From: Pseudomonas sp. LS44
GTDB lineage: Bacteria; Pseudomonadota; Gammaproteobacteria; Pseudomonadales; Pseudomonadaceae
DNA: 64,000 bases
Direction of reading: 5' to 3'
NCBI RefSeq assembly: GCF_024730785.1
Contig: NZ_CP102830.1
Coordinates: forward strand, 2,976,001-3,040,000
Translations under genes and position numbers: made by a program
Shown here: piece after piece, positions 9,048 to 16,746 of the stretch
Layout: every line of letters starts with the position of its first letter
How positions within the stretch are numbered: the stretch's first letter is position 1
The notes under the pieces: generated by a model
What the model was told of the DNA's origin: nothing
Database searches by the model: none
The model's input: the letters and a program-made list of their open reading frames with translations, nothing else

Positions 9048-10010
9048 ATGCCCACCGCCTTGTCTGCATCTGCACTGACTGCAACTCATGCCCTGCCTGT
9101 GGCCAAGATGCCTGCCGCTGCGGAAAAACTACGTATCCAGGGCGATGGCGTCGAACTGGCCGTCTATCGCTGGGGCAATAGCGAGGGCCCGGTGCTGTTG
9201 CTGGTGCATGGTTACCCGGACAACCATGAAGTCTGGCTGCCCTTGATCAACGAGCTGTCCGCCGACTACCAGATCATCAGTTACGACGTGCGCGGCTTCG
9301 GCGCCTCGCAGATCCCCCGGCGCACCCAGGACTATCGTCTGGCCCGGCTGGCCAACGACCTGGAAGCGGTGATCAAGGCCCTCAGCCCGGACCGCCCCGT
9401 GCACCTGGTCGCCCATGACTGGGGTTCGATCCAGACCTGGGAAGCCGTCACCGAACCGCGTATCCAGCCGCTGCTGGCGTCTTACACCACCATTTCCGGA
9501 CCGTGCCTGGATCATGTCGGCCACTGGATGCGCGATCGCCTCAAGGAAAAACGCCTGGCCTCGTTGCTCAAGGTCGGCAGCCAGTTGCTCAGCTCCTGGT
9601 ACATCGGTTTCTTTCATACCCCATGGTTGCCGGAGTTCCTCTGGCGTAATGGCCTGACCCGCGCGTGGCCGACGATCTTGGCGCGCCTCGAGGGCATCCA
9701 CGACCCCCACCCCAACAGCACGCTCTGCTCCGATGGACAGCATGGGGTCAAGCTCTACCGGGCCAACTTCATCACTACGATGTTCAACCCGCGTGAACGT
9801 TACACCCCGGTGCCAGTGCAGCTGATCGTGCCGACTCGCGATCGCTTCGTGCATCCACAACTGTTCGAACAACTGCAGCGCTGGGCACCCAATCTGTCGC
9901 GCCGGGAAATCCGCGCCGGGCATTGGCAGTTACTCACCGAACCGCAGCAGCTGGCCCTGTGGATCCATGAGTACATCGAGCAGTTGGGCGCCCCCGCCCC
10001 ACACGCCTGA
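9048..10010 (+). CDS. Alpha/beta hydrolase, epoxide hydrolase/dehalogenase-like
   Basis: A 320-residue alpha/beta hydrolase. It shows the oxyanion motif HGYPDNHEVW (54-63), DVRGFGASQIP (80-90), the nucleophile elbow VAHDWGSIQ with Asp124 in the nucleophile position, and the late catalytic His in RAGHWQL (near 298). An Asp nucleophile suggests the epoxide hydrolase/haloalkane dehalogenase branch rather than an esterase; the substrate is unknown. The start MPTALSASAL is chosen because GGAG lies 7 bp upstream. The N-terminal 25 residues are not part of the core fold and do not look like a clear signal peptide. The metal-dependent hydrolase gene follows 48 bp downstream on the same strand. Confidence 0.87.
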   Translation: MPTALSASALTATHALPVAKMPAAAEKLRIQGDGVELAVYRWGNSEGPVLLLVHGYPDNHEVWLPLINELSADYQIISYDVRGFGASQIPRRTQDYRLARLANDLEAVIKALSPDRPVHLVAHDWGSIQTWEAVTEPRIQPLLASYTTISGPCLDHVGHWMRDRLKEKRLASLLKVGSQLLSSWYIGFFHTPWLPEFLWRNGLTRAWPTILARLEGIHDPHPNSTLCSDGQHGVKLYRANFITTMFNPRERYTPVPVQLIVPTRDRFVHPQLFEQLQRWAPNLSRREIRAGHWQLLTEPQQLALWIHEYIEQLGAPAPHA

Positions 10011-10058
10011 CGCCGCTTCACTCAATACCCCGGCCTGCCGCCGCCAAGGAGAACAACA

Positions 10059-10949
10059 ATGACCGAGCAACATCACCGCCTGGAGCAACGCAAGGTGCGC
10101 TTCGACTTCGCCGATACCCCGCTGCATTGGGTACCCAACGAACCGGAGGCCTCGCACATCATGAACACCTTGCACATTCTCCTGCCGGCCGGCGAGTTCT
10201 GGTTCTGCAAGGTCTACAACAAGGCTCTGCCGCTGGTGACCGACGAGCGCCTGCGCGACGACGTGCGTGGCTTCATCAAGCAGGAAGCACAGCACGCCCG
10301 AGCCCACGACAGCGCCCTGCAGCCTTATCTGGATCGCCACGGGATCAATTCGAAACCGTTCACCCGCCGCCTCAGCTGGCTGTTCGACAAACCCTTGGGC
10401 GAGCTGCCGATCGGCGACCATGCGCTTGGCCGAGGCTTGAAACATTGGTGGCTGCTGCAGCGGGTCGGCCTGATCGCCGCTGTCGAACACTTCACCTGCG
10501 TGCTCGGCAACTGGATCATCACCACCGATAAACTGGACAACGCCGATCCGGTAATGATCGACCTGCTGCGCTGGCACGGTGCCGAGGAAGTCGAGCACCG
10601 CTGTGTCGCTCACGATCTGCACGTCGGCCTGGGCGGCAGCATGGTGATGCGTTGGTTCTATATGGTCATTGCCTGCATTGCGCTGACTTATCTGTTCAGC
10701 GCCGGCTCGGGAATGATGATGCGCCAGGATCCGGCCACTCGCCGCAGCCCAGGCTTCCTGCGGCTGTGGTCGCGTTTGGGCAAGCGCGGTTTTTTGCCTA
10801 CCCCAGGCAGCATCGGTCGCGCAGTGGGGCGTTACTTCGCGCCCGGCTACCATCCGCGTACCGAGGGCGATGTCAACGTAGCGCTGAACTACCTGGCCAA
10901 CTCACCGGCTGCCCAGCGCGCCGCCGCGGAACTGCAGGCCATGGCCTAG
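10059..10949 (+). CDS. Predicted metal-dependent hydrolase (PF10118-type)
   Basis: A 296-residue protein matching the predicted metal-dependent hydrolase family (COG3687-like). It carries ferritin-like ligand patterns: Glu46 in PAGEFWFCK, EAQHARAH (76-83), VEHFTCVLGN (about 150-159) and GAEEVEHRC (about 176-184), which together could bind two metal ions. A membrane segment lies near 198-217 (WFYMVIACIALTYLF). The reaction is not established for the family. A clear AAGGAG precedes the ATG. It probably forms an operon with the upstream hydrolase under the divergent MerR regulator, suggesting joint work on a lipid or other hydrophobic substrate (inference). Confidence 0.82.
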   Translation: MTEQHHRLEQRKVRFDFADTPLHWVPNEPEASHIMNTLHILLPAGEFWFCKVYNKALPLVTDERLRDDVRGFIKQEAQHARAHDSALQPYLDRHGINSKPFTRRLSWLFDKPLGELPIGDHALGRGLKHWWLLQRVGLIAAVEHFTCVLGNWIITTDKLDNADPVMIDLLRWHGAEEVEHRCVAHDLHVGLGGSMVMRWFYMVIACIALTYLFSAGSGMMMRQDPATRRSPGFLRLWSRLGKRGFLPTPGSIGRAVGRYFAPGYHPRTEGDVNVALNYLANSPAAQRAAAELQAMA

Positions 10950-10999
10950 CGGCGGCGCACGTCGCCCCTCTCCTATTTATGGGGGAGAGAGCAAAGCTG

Positions 11000-12472
11000 T
11001 CACTCCCCCGCCTCATCCAGCAACGGCACAGCGGCGCGCTCGAGCAATTCGACCGGCAGGCTCTTGCTGGCCCGCGCGCCCAGCAGCTTGAGATTCTCGA
11101 CCCGACTGACGATGTTGCCGCGGCCATCGCAGAGTTTGTTGCGCGCCGCCGCATACGCCTTGTCCAGCTGCACCAGGCGGCTGCCCATCTCGTCGAGATC
11201 CTGAATAAAGGCGGCAAACTTGTCGTACAACGCCCCGGCGCGCTCGGCGATTTCGCGGGCGTTCTGGCTCTGCCGTTCCTGGCGCCAGAGGCTGTCGATC
11301 ACCCGCAACGTGGCCAGCAAGGTGGTCGGGCTGACGATGACGATGTGCTGATCGTAGGCTTCCTGGAACAACCCGGGATCGGCCTGCAACGCGGCCGCGA
11401 AAGCCGCCTCGATGGGCACGAACAGCAGCACGAAATCCAGGCTGTGCAGGCCTTCCAAACGCTGGTATTCCTTGACCGACAAGCCTTTCAGATGGTTGCG
11501 CAGCGACAGCACATGCTGTTTCAGCGCCAACTGGCGCACTGATTCGTCGTCGGCGGCGATCCATTGCTGGTACGCGGTCAGGCTGACCTTGGCGTCGACC
11601 ACCACTTGCTTGTCGCCCGGCAGTTGGATCAACACATCCGGCTGGAAGCGCTCGCCATCACCACCCTTGAGACTGACCTGCGTCTGGTATTCACGACCTT
11701 TCTCCAGCCCGGCATGTTCGAGTACCCGCTCAAGCACCAACTCGCCCCAATTGCCCTGTGTTTTCTGGCCCTTGAGCGCCTGGCTCAGGTTGGTCGCTTC
11801 ATCGCTCAAGCGCTGATTGAGCAACTGCAGGCGCTCCAGCTCCTTGCCGAGCGAAAAGCGCTCCCGCGCCTCTTGCTGATAACTTTCCTCGACGCGCTTT
11901 TCGAACGACTGGATGCGTTCCTTGAGCGGATCGAGCAGCTGGCCGAGGCGTTGCTGACTGGTTTCGGCAAAACGCTGTTCGCGCTCGTCGAAGATTTTCC
12001 CGGCCAGCTCGGCGAACTGCGCACGTAACTCGTCGCGCGAACCCTGCAAATCGGCGAGCCGCTGTTGGTGACTGTCTTGCTGCTCGCGCAGTTCGGCGGC
12101 GAGCGAGGCGCGCTCGGCATCCAGTCGGCGCAACTCGCTTTCCTTCTGCTCGCGCTCGAGGGTCCAGGCGTGGGCGGCATCACGGCTGGCGCGCTGATCG
12201 ACCCGCAACAGTTCGACCTCACGCCGCTGCGCCGCCAGTTCCGCCTGCTGCAGCGCCTTCACTTCAGCGAGTTCGGCGACTTCCCCGCGGTAGTCGTCCA
12301 ACTGCGCGCTCAGACCATCCTGCGCCAACTGCGCATGGCTCAAGCGCTCCTCGAGCAACGCCGTGTCGCTCTGCAGTCGGCTCAGACGCCGATACAGGTG
12401 CCCCGCCAAGGCCAAAAGCGGCAACGCGGCGGCGACCAGGCCAATTAACAGGTTGGATACATCGATAGGCAT
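11000..12472 (-). CDS. rmuC: DNA recombination protein RmuC
   Basis: A 490-residue protein with a single N-terminal membrane anchor (VSNLLIGLVAAALPLLALAG), a long coiled coil (about 25-200) and a RmuC nuclease-like domain (about 210-440) with GNWGELVLERVLEHAGLEKG and KQVVVDAKVSLTAYQ. RmuC limits inversions between short inverted repeats; its biochemical activity is inferred from a restriction-endonuclease-like fold. I start at MPIDVSNLL because the membrane anchor follows directly. An AT-rich intergenic region with DnaA-box-like sites lies upstream. Confidence 0.92.
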   Translation of the reverse strand: MPIDVSNLLIGLVAAALPLLALAGHLYRRLSRLQSDTALLEERLSHAQLAQDGLSAQLDDYRGEVAELAEVKALQQAELAAQRREVELLRVDQRASRDAAHAWTLEREQKESELRRLDAERASLAAELREQQDSHQQRLADLQGSRDELRAQFAELAGKIFDEREQRFAETSQQRLGQLLDPLKERIQSFEKRVEESYQQEARERFSLGKELERLQLLNQRLSDEATNLSQALKGQKTQGNWGELVLERVLEHAGLEKGREYQTQVSLKGGDGERFQPDVLIQLPGDKQVVVDAKVSLTAYQQWIAADDESVRQLALKQHVLSLRNHLKGLSVKEYQRLEGLHSLDFVLLFVPIEAAFAAALQADPGLFQEAYDQHIVIVSPTTLLATLRVIDSLWRQERQSQNAREIAERAGALYDKFAAFIQDLDEMGSRLVQLDKAYAAARNKLCDGRGNIVSRVENLKLLGARASKSLPVELLERAAVPLLDEAGE

Positions 12473-12629
12473 ACGTGGCTCCGCACCAGACTGCCGGGCA
12501 GTATACCCAGCGCCGCGCAACTCAGCGGGCTTCGCGGGGACGGCAGCAGGCTGCGCTTGTGAGCTTTTTATTTACCCGAAAAAGGCTTGCGCAAACGGCC
12601 GGAAAGTGAACTTCGCCACTGGCAAATTT

Positions 12630-12664
12630 CAATCCACAAAATCTGTGGATAACTCCGTGGACAA
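12630..12664. promoter_or_regulatory. Cluster of DnaA-box-like sites beside an AT-rich stretch
   Basis: TGTGGATAA at 12644-12652 is a perfect DnaA box (TTATCCACA) on the minus strand. It is flanked by CAATCCACA (12630-12638, two mismatches) and CGTGGACAA (12656-12664, two mismatches in the reverse sense). From about 12715 to 12780 the DNA is very AT-rich with long A and T runs. This may be a DnaA-binding regulatory or titration site upstream of rmuC; no origin function is claimed. Confidence 0.45.
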
Positions 12665-12754
12665 CTTGGGCGCAAGCCTCGCCACCCCCTGTGCAGCGGG
12701 CCTCACAGTCAAGTTGATGTTTTTTTCACCAGCAAAAAAATCCCATATTTTTCA

Positions 12755-12874
12755 TTGACTTAAAAAATTGCCATACAGAATCAAGATGTTACGCGCGACT
12801 GCCACAGTAGCTTAATAAGGAGCCTTTCCATTGTGCACAACACTGCTCCGCCGATGGGCGTAACGCCCTTTTTG
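12755..12874 (+). ncRNA. Possible short transcript: promoter-like box, leader ORF and intrinsic terminator
   Basis: TTGACT at 12755 resembles a -35 box with weak -10 candidates near 12776-12783. About 75 bp further on, GGGCG-TAA-CGCCC followed by TTTTT (12856-12873) is a good intrinsic terminator on the plus strand. Between them AGGAG (12818-12822) precedes TTG/GTG start candidates. The TTG-started frame encodes ten residues (MCTTLLRRWA) and its TAA stop is exactly the terminator loop. It could be a small RNA or an attenuator-like leader, though no plus-strand gene follows closely. Nothing here is recognised by family. Confidence 0.35.
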
Positions 12875-13010
12875 TGGGCAAGCAGCACAGCCTGACTCTG
12901 GCCCGCTCTCGCTAAAAAAGACCATCCCAGCGAGTCGTTTATGGCAGAAGAAAAGGTGTATCTGCCGAGCAATCGGGCATGCTCGGATCAGGCCCCAGCC
13001 TGGGCATGGA
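12875..13010. other. Intergenic stretch with no recognisable gene
   Basis: Apart from the sites listed separately, the interval between the rmuC start and the small acidic gene shows no reading frame with a convincing start and ribosome site on either strand. Confidence 0.5.
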
Positions 13011-13036
13011 CAAAAAGCCCGCAGCTCAGGCGGGCT
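13011..13036 (-). terminator. Intrinsic terminator after the 54-codon gene
   Basis: On the minus strand AGCCCGC-CTGAGCT-GCGGGCT is followed by TTTTTG. It lies 37 bp after the stop codon of the small acidic gene. Confidence 0.8.
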
Positions 13037-13072
13037 GTGCTCGATTGCGAACACCTCACGGACCGCCCTGAC

Positions 13073-13237
13073 CTAAAGGGTTGCCCCCTTTGACCCAGAA
13101 ACGAACGGGGCATCGTCTTCAGACTGCTCGGGCGACTGCGTATTTTCAACCGGTTCCACATCCGTATTCGGAGCGTCCTGAGGCACACCCTCGGGCGGAA
13201 CGGTATCCGGGGCCGGATAATCTGGACTTGAGTTCAT
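13073..13237 (-). CDS. Small acidic, proline-rich hypothetical protein (54 aa)
   Basis: I do not recognise this protein. It has 54 residues, starting MNSSPDYPAPDTVPP and ending FVSGSKGATL, with 11 acidic residues, one Lys and about 10 prolines. It has no signal peptide or membrane segment, and such composition predicts a disordered cytoplasmic protein. Evidence that it is real: AAGGAG sits at ideal distance before the ATG, an inverted repeat (13250-13265) lies immediately upstream of that site, and a strong terminator follows the TAG. The hairpin next to the ribosome site could affect translation (inference). Confidence 0.6.
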   Translation of the reverse strand: MNSSPDYPAPDTVPPEGVPQDAPNTDVEPVENTQSPEQSEDDAPFVSGSKGATL

Positions 13238-13249
13238 GGCTAGCTCCTT

Positions 13250-13265
13250 GCCGGGTTTACCCGGC
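13250..13265 (-). promoter_or_regulatory. Inverted repeat abutting the ribosome binding site of the 54-codon gene
   Basis: GCCGGG-TAAA-CCCGGC, read on the minus strand, forms a 6-bp GC stem with a 4-nt loop directly before AAGGAG. A hairpin here in the mRNA may shield or present the ribosome site. Confidence 0.45.
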
Positions 13266-13584
13266 CGTACTAGCTCTGAACTGCGCGGCTGGCTGGTGGT
13301 TCTAGCTGGATCGAGACCGGTTCTCCGATGCGCTCCTGCACGCTGACGGCGGATCGTACGGGGCGGGATCTGAGTTCGGCGCTAGCTATTAAACCGACCG
13401 CATGGGCATCGCTGCGCTCTTCCATTTCGACGAGCACACGGCATAAGCGTATTTCTTCTTCTACGCTAGCAGTGCCATTCGCCGCGGTGAGATCACCGCG
13501 TCCTAGGCTGCCGAGAGCCGTGCCGTTATCCCGCAGGCAGGCTCAGGTGTTTCACTCCGCGTTGTCCGCCAGAGGAGAGGCGTC
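13266..13584. other. Intergenic stretch upstream of the DUF3300 gene
   Basis: About 320 bp with no convincing gene on either strand. It should contain the promoters of the divergent small acidic gene and the DUF3300 lipoprotein. AGAGGAGAGG just before 13585 is the latter's ribosome site. Confidence 0.5.
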
Positions 13585-15135
13585 ATGTTTGCCTGCCGCT
13601 ATCACGCCGTCCTGTTCGCCTTCTTGGCGCTGACAGGCTGCGACAAGGAAGACCCGCCGCCCGCACCACCAGCGGCGAACGCCTCGACCACTGTCGCCAC
13701 ACCGCCCGCCACTCCTGCTCCCGCCGCGCCAGCAGCCGCGCCTGCCACACCGCCACGCGAGACGGTATTCAGTGTCGAAGAACTCGACCAGATGCTCGCT
13801 CCGCTGGCCCTATACCCCGACTCCCTGCTCGCCCAGGTACTAATGGCAACAACCTATCCGGGCAACGTCGCCGACGCCGTGATCTGGTCCAAGGCGCATC
13901 CGGATGCCAATGGCGACGCTGCTGTGGCCCAGGTCGCCAATCAACCATGGGATCCTAGCGTGCAATCGCTGGTGGCCTTCCCGCAGGTGCTCGCCACCCT
14001 CGGTCAGGACCCGGCGTGGGTACAGCGGGTCGGCGACGCCTTCCTCGCCCAGCCCGACGCGGTAATGGATTCAGTGCAGCGACTGCGGCGCAAGGCGCAG
14101 GCGGCCGGCAACCTCGAATCCAACCAGCAGCAGCGGGTCAGCGTACAACCGGCCGCAGCGCCAGCCCCCGCGCCGCAAGGGGGTACGACTACCGTGGTGC
14201 AACAAGCCGCGCCGGCGCAGACCATTGTCATCCAGCCGACCAATCCGCAGGTCGTCTATGTACCCAGCTACAACCCCACCGTGGTCTATGGCACCTGGTC
14301 CTATCCATCCTATCCGCCCCCCTACTATCCACCGCCGCCAAGCTATCCAGTGGCGACTGCGCTGGCTAGCGGCCTGGCGTTCGGCGCCGGGATTGCGATC
14401 GCCGACTCGCTGTGGGGGGACTGTGATTGGGATCACCACGATGTCGATATCGACGTTAATCGCTACAACAACATCAACGTCAACCACCGACTCGACGCCA
14501 ACCAGAACAACTGGAGCCACAACCCTGTGTACCGCAACGGCGTGCCCTACCGCGATAACGTCAGCCGCCAGCAGTTCGACCGCCGCTTGCCCGGCGGTGA
14601 ACAGCGCGTCGGCCTGCGCGGCGACGACCCGGCACGGGCCGCCGAGCGCACGCGTGCCCGTGACAGTCTGGCGCAACGCGGCCTAGCCGCTCCGGCGACA
14701 AGTAACCGCGAGGCGCGCGACCGCGTGCAGAGCGCCGACCGCGAACGGGCCCGCGAGAGCCTGCAGCAGCGCGGCATCGATGCACCGGCCGCCAACAACC
14801 GCCAGGCGCGCGAACGTGCCCAGAGCGCCGGCCGCGACTTGCGCAACGACGGTCAAGCTCGCCAGCGCGCGCAAACCACAGCGCAAAACCGTCAGCAAGC
14901 GCCGCGCAATCAACAGGTGCGTCAGCAAGCGCGCCAACAGCACGCCAGCACCCAGATGCATCGCAACAACGCCTTCGCCGGGGCCCGCACGCCCTCGCAG
15001 ACCCATCTCGCAGCCAATCGCGGCCAAGCCAGTCGCCAAATCGCCAGTCGGCCGCAGGTGTCCCGCCCTGCCAGTCGCCCAGTACAACGTCCTGCCCATG
15101 CTCCCCGCGGCGGCGGCGGCTTCCATCGGCGCTAA
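13585..15135 (+). CDS. DUF3300 lipoprotein
   Basis: A 516-residue envelope protein of the DUF3300 family (function unknown). A lipoprotein signal ends in LALTGC with Cys19 as the likely lipidated residue. A Pro/Ala linker follows (24-58), then the DUF3300 core (VEELDQMLAPLALYPDSLLAQVL and IQPTNPQVVYVPSYNPTVVYG). A Pro/Tyr-rich segment and an Asn/His-rich stretch (VDIDVNRYNNINVNHR) precede an Arg/Gln/Ala-rich tail. The tail contains two similar units of about 31 residues (RARDSLAQRGLAAPA and RARESLQQRGIDAPA starts). The tail is probably disordered and strongly basic. The DUF2950 gene follows 13 bp downstream, and the two families are often found together. Confidence 0.88.
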   Translation: MFACRYHAVLFAFLALTGCDKEDPPPAPPAANASTTVATPPATPAPAAPAAAPATPPRETVFSVEELDQMLAPLALYPDSLLAQVLMATTYPGNVADAVIWSKAHPDANGDAAVAQVANQPWDPSVQSLVAFPQVLATLGQDPAWVQRVGDAFLAQPDAVMDSVQRLRRKAQAAGNLESNQQQRVSVQPAAAPAPAPQGGTTTVVQQAAPAQTIVIQPTNPQVVYVPSYNPTVVYGTWSYPSYPPPYYPPPPSYPVATALASGLAFGAGIAIADSLWGDCDWDHHDVDIDVNRYNNINVNHRLDANQNNWSHNPVYRNGVPYRDNVSRQQFDRRLPGGEQRVGLRGDDPARAAERTRARDSLAQRGLAAPATSNREARDRVQSADRERARESLQQRGIDAPAANNRQARERAQSAGRDLRNDGQARQRAQTTAQNRQQAPRNQQVRQQARQQHASTQMHRNNAFAGARTPSQTHLAANRGQASRQIASRPQVSRPASRPVQRPAHAPRGGGGFHRR

Positions 15136-15148
15136 CAGGAGACTCGCC

Positions 15149-16045
15149 ATGCAGCTCGCATTCCGTATGTTCGCCGTCGCGCTACTGCTGCTGGGCTTGG
15201 CCCAAGGTGCGCAGGCCCAGCAGGCTTTCGCCACCCCGGAGGCGGCCGCCGAGACGTTGGTCGCCGCGCTCGGCACCGACAAGTCCGATGCCGCCGCCCT
15301 GGCCAAACTGCTCGGCACCGACTGGCGCAGCTACATTCCGACTGAGGGCGTCGGGCGCGAAGACGTCGACGCCTTCCTCGCCCACTACCGGGAGAAACAT
15401 GAGATCCAGACAGACGAATCGGGTCACGCGCATCTGGTCGTGGGCAACACGCCTTGGACCTTCCCGCTGCCGCTGGTGAAGGGTAAACAGGGCTGGGCTT
15501 TCGACGCCAAGGCCGGCGGCGAGGAGATTCGCGTGCACCGCATCGGCCGCAACGAGCTGACCACCATCGAGGCCGTGCGCGCCTACCACGATGCGCAAAT
15601 GGATTACGCCGAGGTCGACCGCGATGGCGATGGCGTACTCGAATACGCGCAGAAATTCCTCAGCAGCGACGGTGAGTTCGACGGTCTGTACTGGGCCGAG
15701 GAACCCGGCATCGAGGAAAGTCCGCTCGGTCCGCTGTTCGGCGACGCCAAACCGGGCGACGACTGGCACGGCTATCACTACCGCATCCTCACCGCCCAAG
15801 GCCCTTCGGCACCCGGCGGTGCCTACGATTACAAGATCGGCGAAAACATGAGCCGCGGCTTCGCCGTGATCGCCTGGCCGGGCAAATACGGCGATAGCGG
15901 CGTAATGAGCTTCATGATCAGCCACGACGGGGAGGTGTTTCAGAAAGACCTCGGCCCGAATAGCGCCAAGCTGGCCGCGGCGATGACCCACTTCGATCCC
16001 GATAGCAGCTGGGAGGAAGTTGACGAAGCACCAACCGAGCCCTGA
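15149..16045 (+). CDS. DUF2950 exported protein
   Basis: A 298-residue secreted or periplasmic protein of the DUF2950 family, function unknown. A signal peptide (MQLAFRMFAVALLLLGLAQGAQA) is followed by FATPEAAAETLVAALG. Conserved features include FDAKAGGEEIRVHRIGRNEL, the acidic DRDGDGVLEYAQKFLS (which resembles a calcium-binding loop, DRDGDGVLE), GYHYRILTAQGP and MSFMISHDGEVFQKDLG. The start is set by the signal peptide and the GGAGA just upstream. It is presumably co-transcribed with the DUF3300 lipoprotein gene. Confidence 0.88.
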   Translation: MQLAFRMFAVALLLLGLAQGAQAQQAFATPEAAAETLVAALGTDKSDAAALAKLLGTDWRSYIPTEGVGREDVDAFLAHYREKHEIQTDESGHAHLVVGNTPWTFPLPLVKGKQGWAFDAKAGGEEIRVHRIGRNELTTIEAVRAYHDAQMDYAEVDRDGDGVLEYAQKFLSSDGEFDGLYWAEEPGIEESPLGPLFGDAKPGDDWHGYHYRILTAQGPSAPGGAYDYKIGENMSRGFAVIAWPGKYGDSGVMSFMISHDGEVFQKDLGPNSAKLAAAMTHFDPDSSWEEVDEAPTEP

Positions 16046-16099
16046 GCCAGCGCCGGTACGAGAGCCGGCGCCGAGTACTGAAGGGAGATCAGTAACATA

Positions 16100-16281
16100 G
16101 GCTTCTACAGCGTAATCAGCGGCATCCTCTTCTCGGCGCCTACCAGGCTTTCCTTGTCAGCCTCAACAGTGCTGCGATGTGGCCAGCTGCGGTGCTGGTG
16201 ATAACCGAGCTCAACGAGTCGATGGTGACCTCGGAACTGGTGGAACGCAAAAATCTGCCCGTCGAGTACCGGTTGAGATGA
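16100..16281 (+). pseudogene. Remnant of a small membrane protein gene (A)
   Basis: Hydrophobic coding-like sequence is present in two frames: GFYSVISGILFSA, then after a one-base shift near 16138 AYQAFLVSLNSAAMWPAAV and LNESMVTSELVERKNLPVEYRLR up to a TGA. No good start is visible. The TGA overlaps the ATG of the next remnant (ATGA), as in an operon. The family is not recognised. Confidence 0.5.
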
Positions 16282-16620
16282 AGCTGCTGACGATGACTAC
16301 CTTCGGCTTGCTGATCTGGGCCTTGTTGGTGCTCAACCCAAAGATCAACGTGATGAACATGGATGTCAGCGCACCCTGTGGGGCGTTGGCAGCCCGCGTT
16401 TTTCTGAGCACTGCTGGTGGTTTACTGGCTGCTGACTGCTCTGGAACTGGCGCGCCAAGCAGGTCAACAAACTGGGTGAAAGGAGTGGTTCATCGTCTGC
16501 ATGTGCGTGATGTGGCTACCACCGCTGCTGGCACTGTTCAGCCACTGGCATGCCAGCGACTTCGCCCATGCTTCGATATACCCCAGCGTCATGGTCCGCA
16601 AGTTACGGGCAGCGCGCTAG
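16278..16620 (+). pseudogene. Remnant of a small membrane protein gene (B)
   Basis: It begins MKLLTMTTFGLLIWALLVLN in one frame, continues as ALLVVYWLLTALELARQAG in another (about 16410-16470), and ends as EWFIVCMCVMWLPPLLALFS through RKLRAAR and a TAG in a third segment. Three hydrophobic segments with coding-like composition separated by frame changes suggest a decayed inner-membrane protein of roughly 110 residues. The family is not recognised. The 125 bp that follow (16621-16746) show nothing. Confidence 0.5.
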
Positions 16621-16746
16621 CAAACTTACGAAACGCCCCTCAGCTCTTATCGACACATACGTGGCGAATTAACCGACCATCAGCCCAGTGCTTGCCGCCG
16701 CTGGTTCCAGGCCACAAACACAGCGACACCTTTCAGCGGTATCGCG

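Noticed and set aside
12781..12972. A 63-codon minus-strand frame in the rmuC upstream region
   Set aside because: No ribosome site, no family features, and it overlaps the plus-strand terminator-like hairpin.
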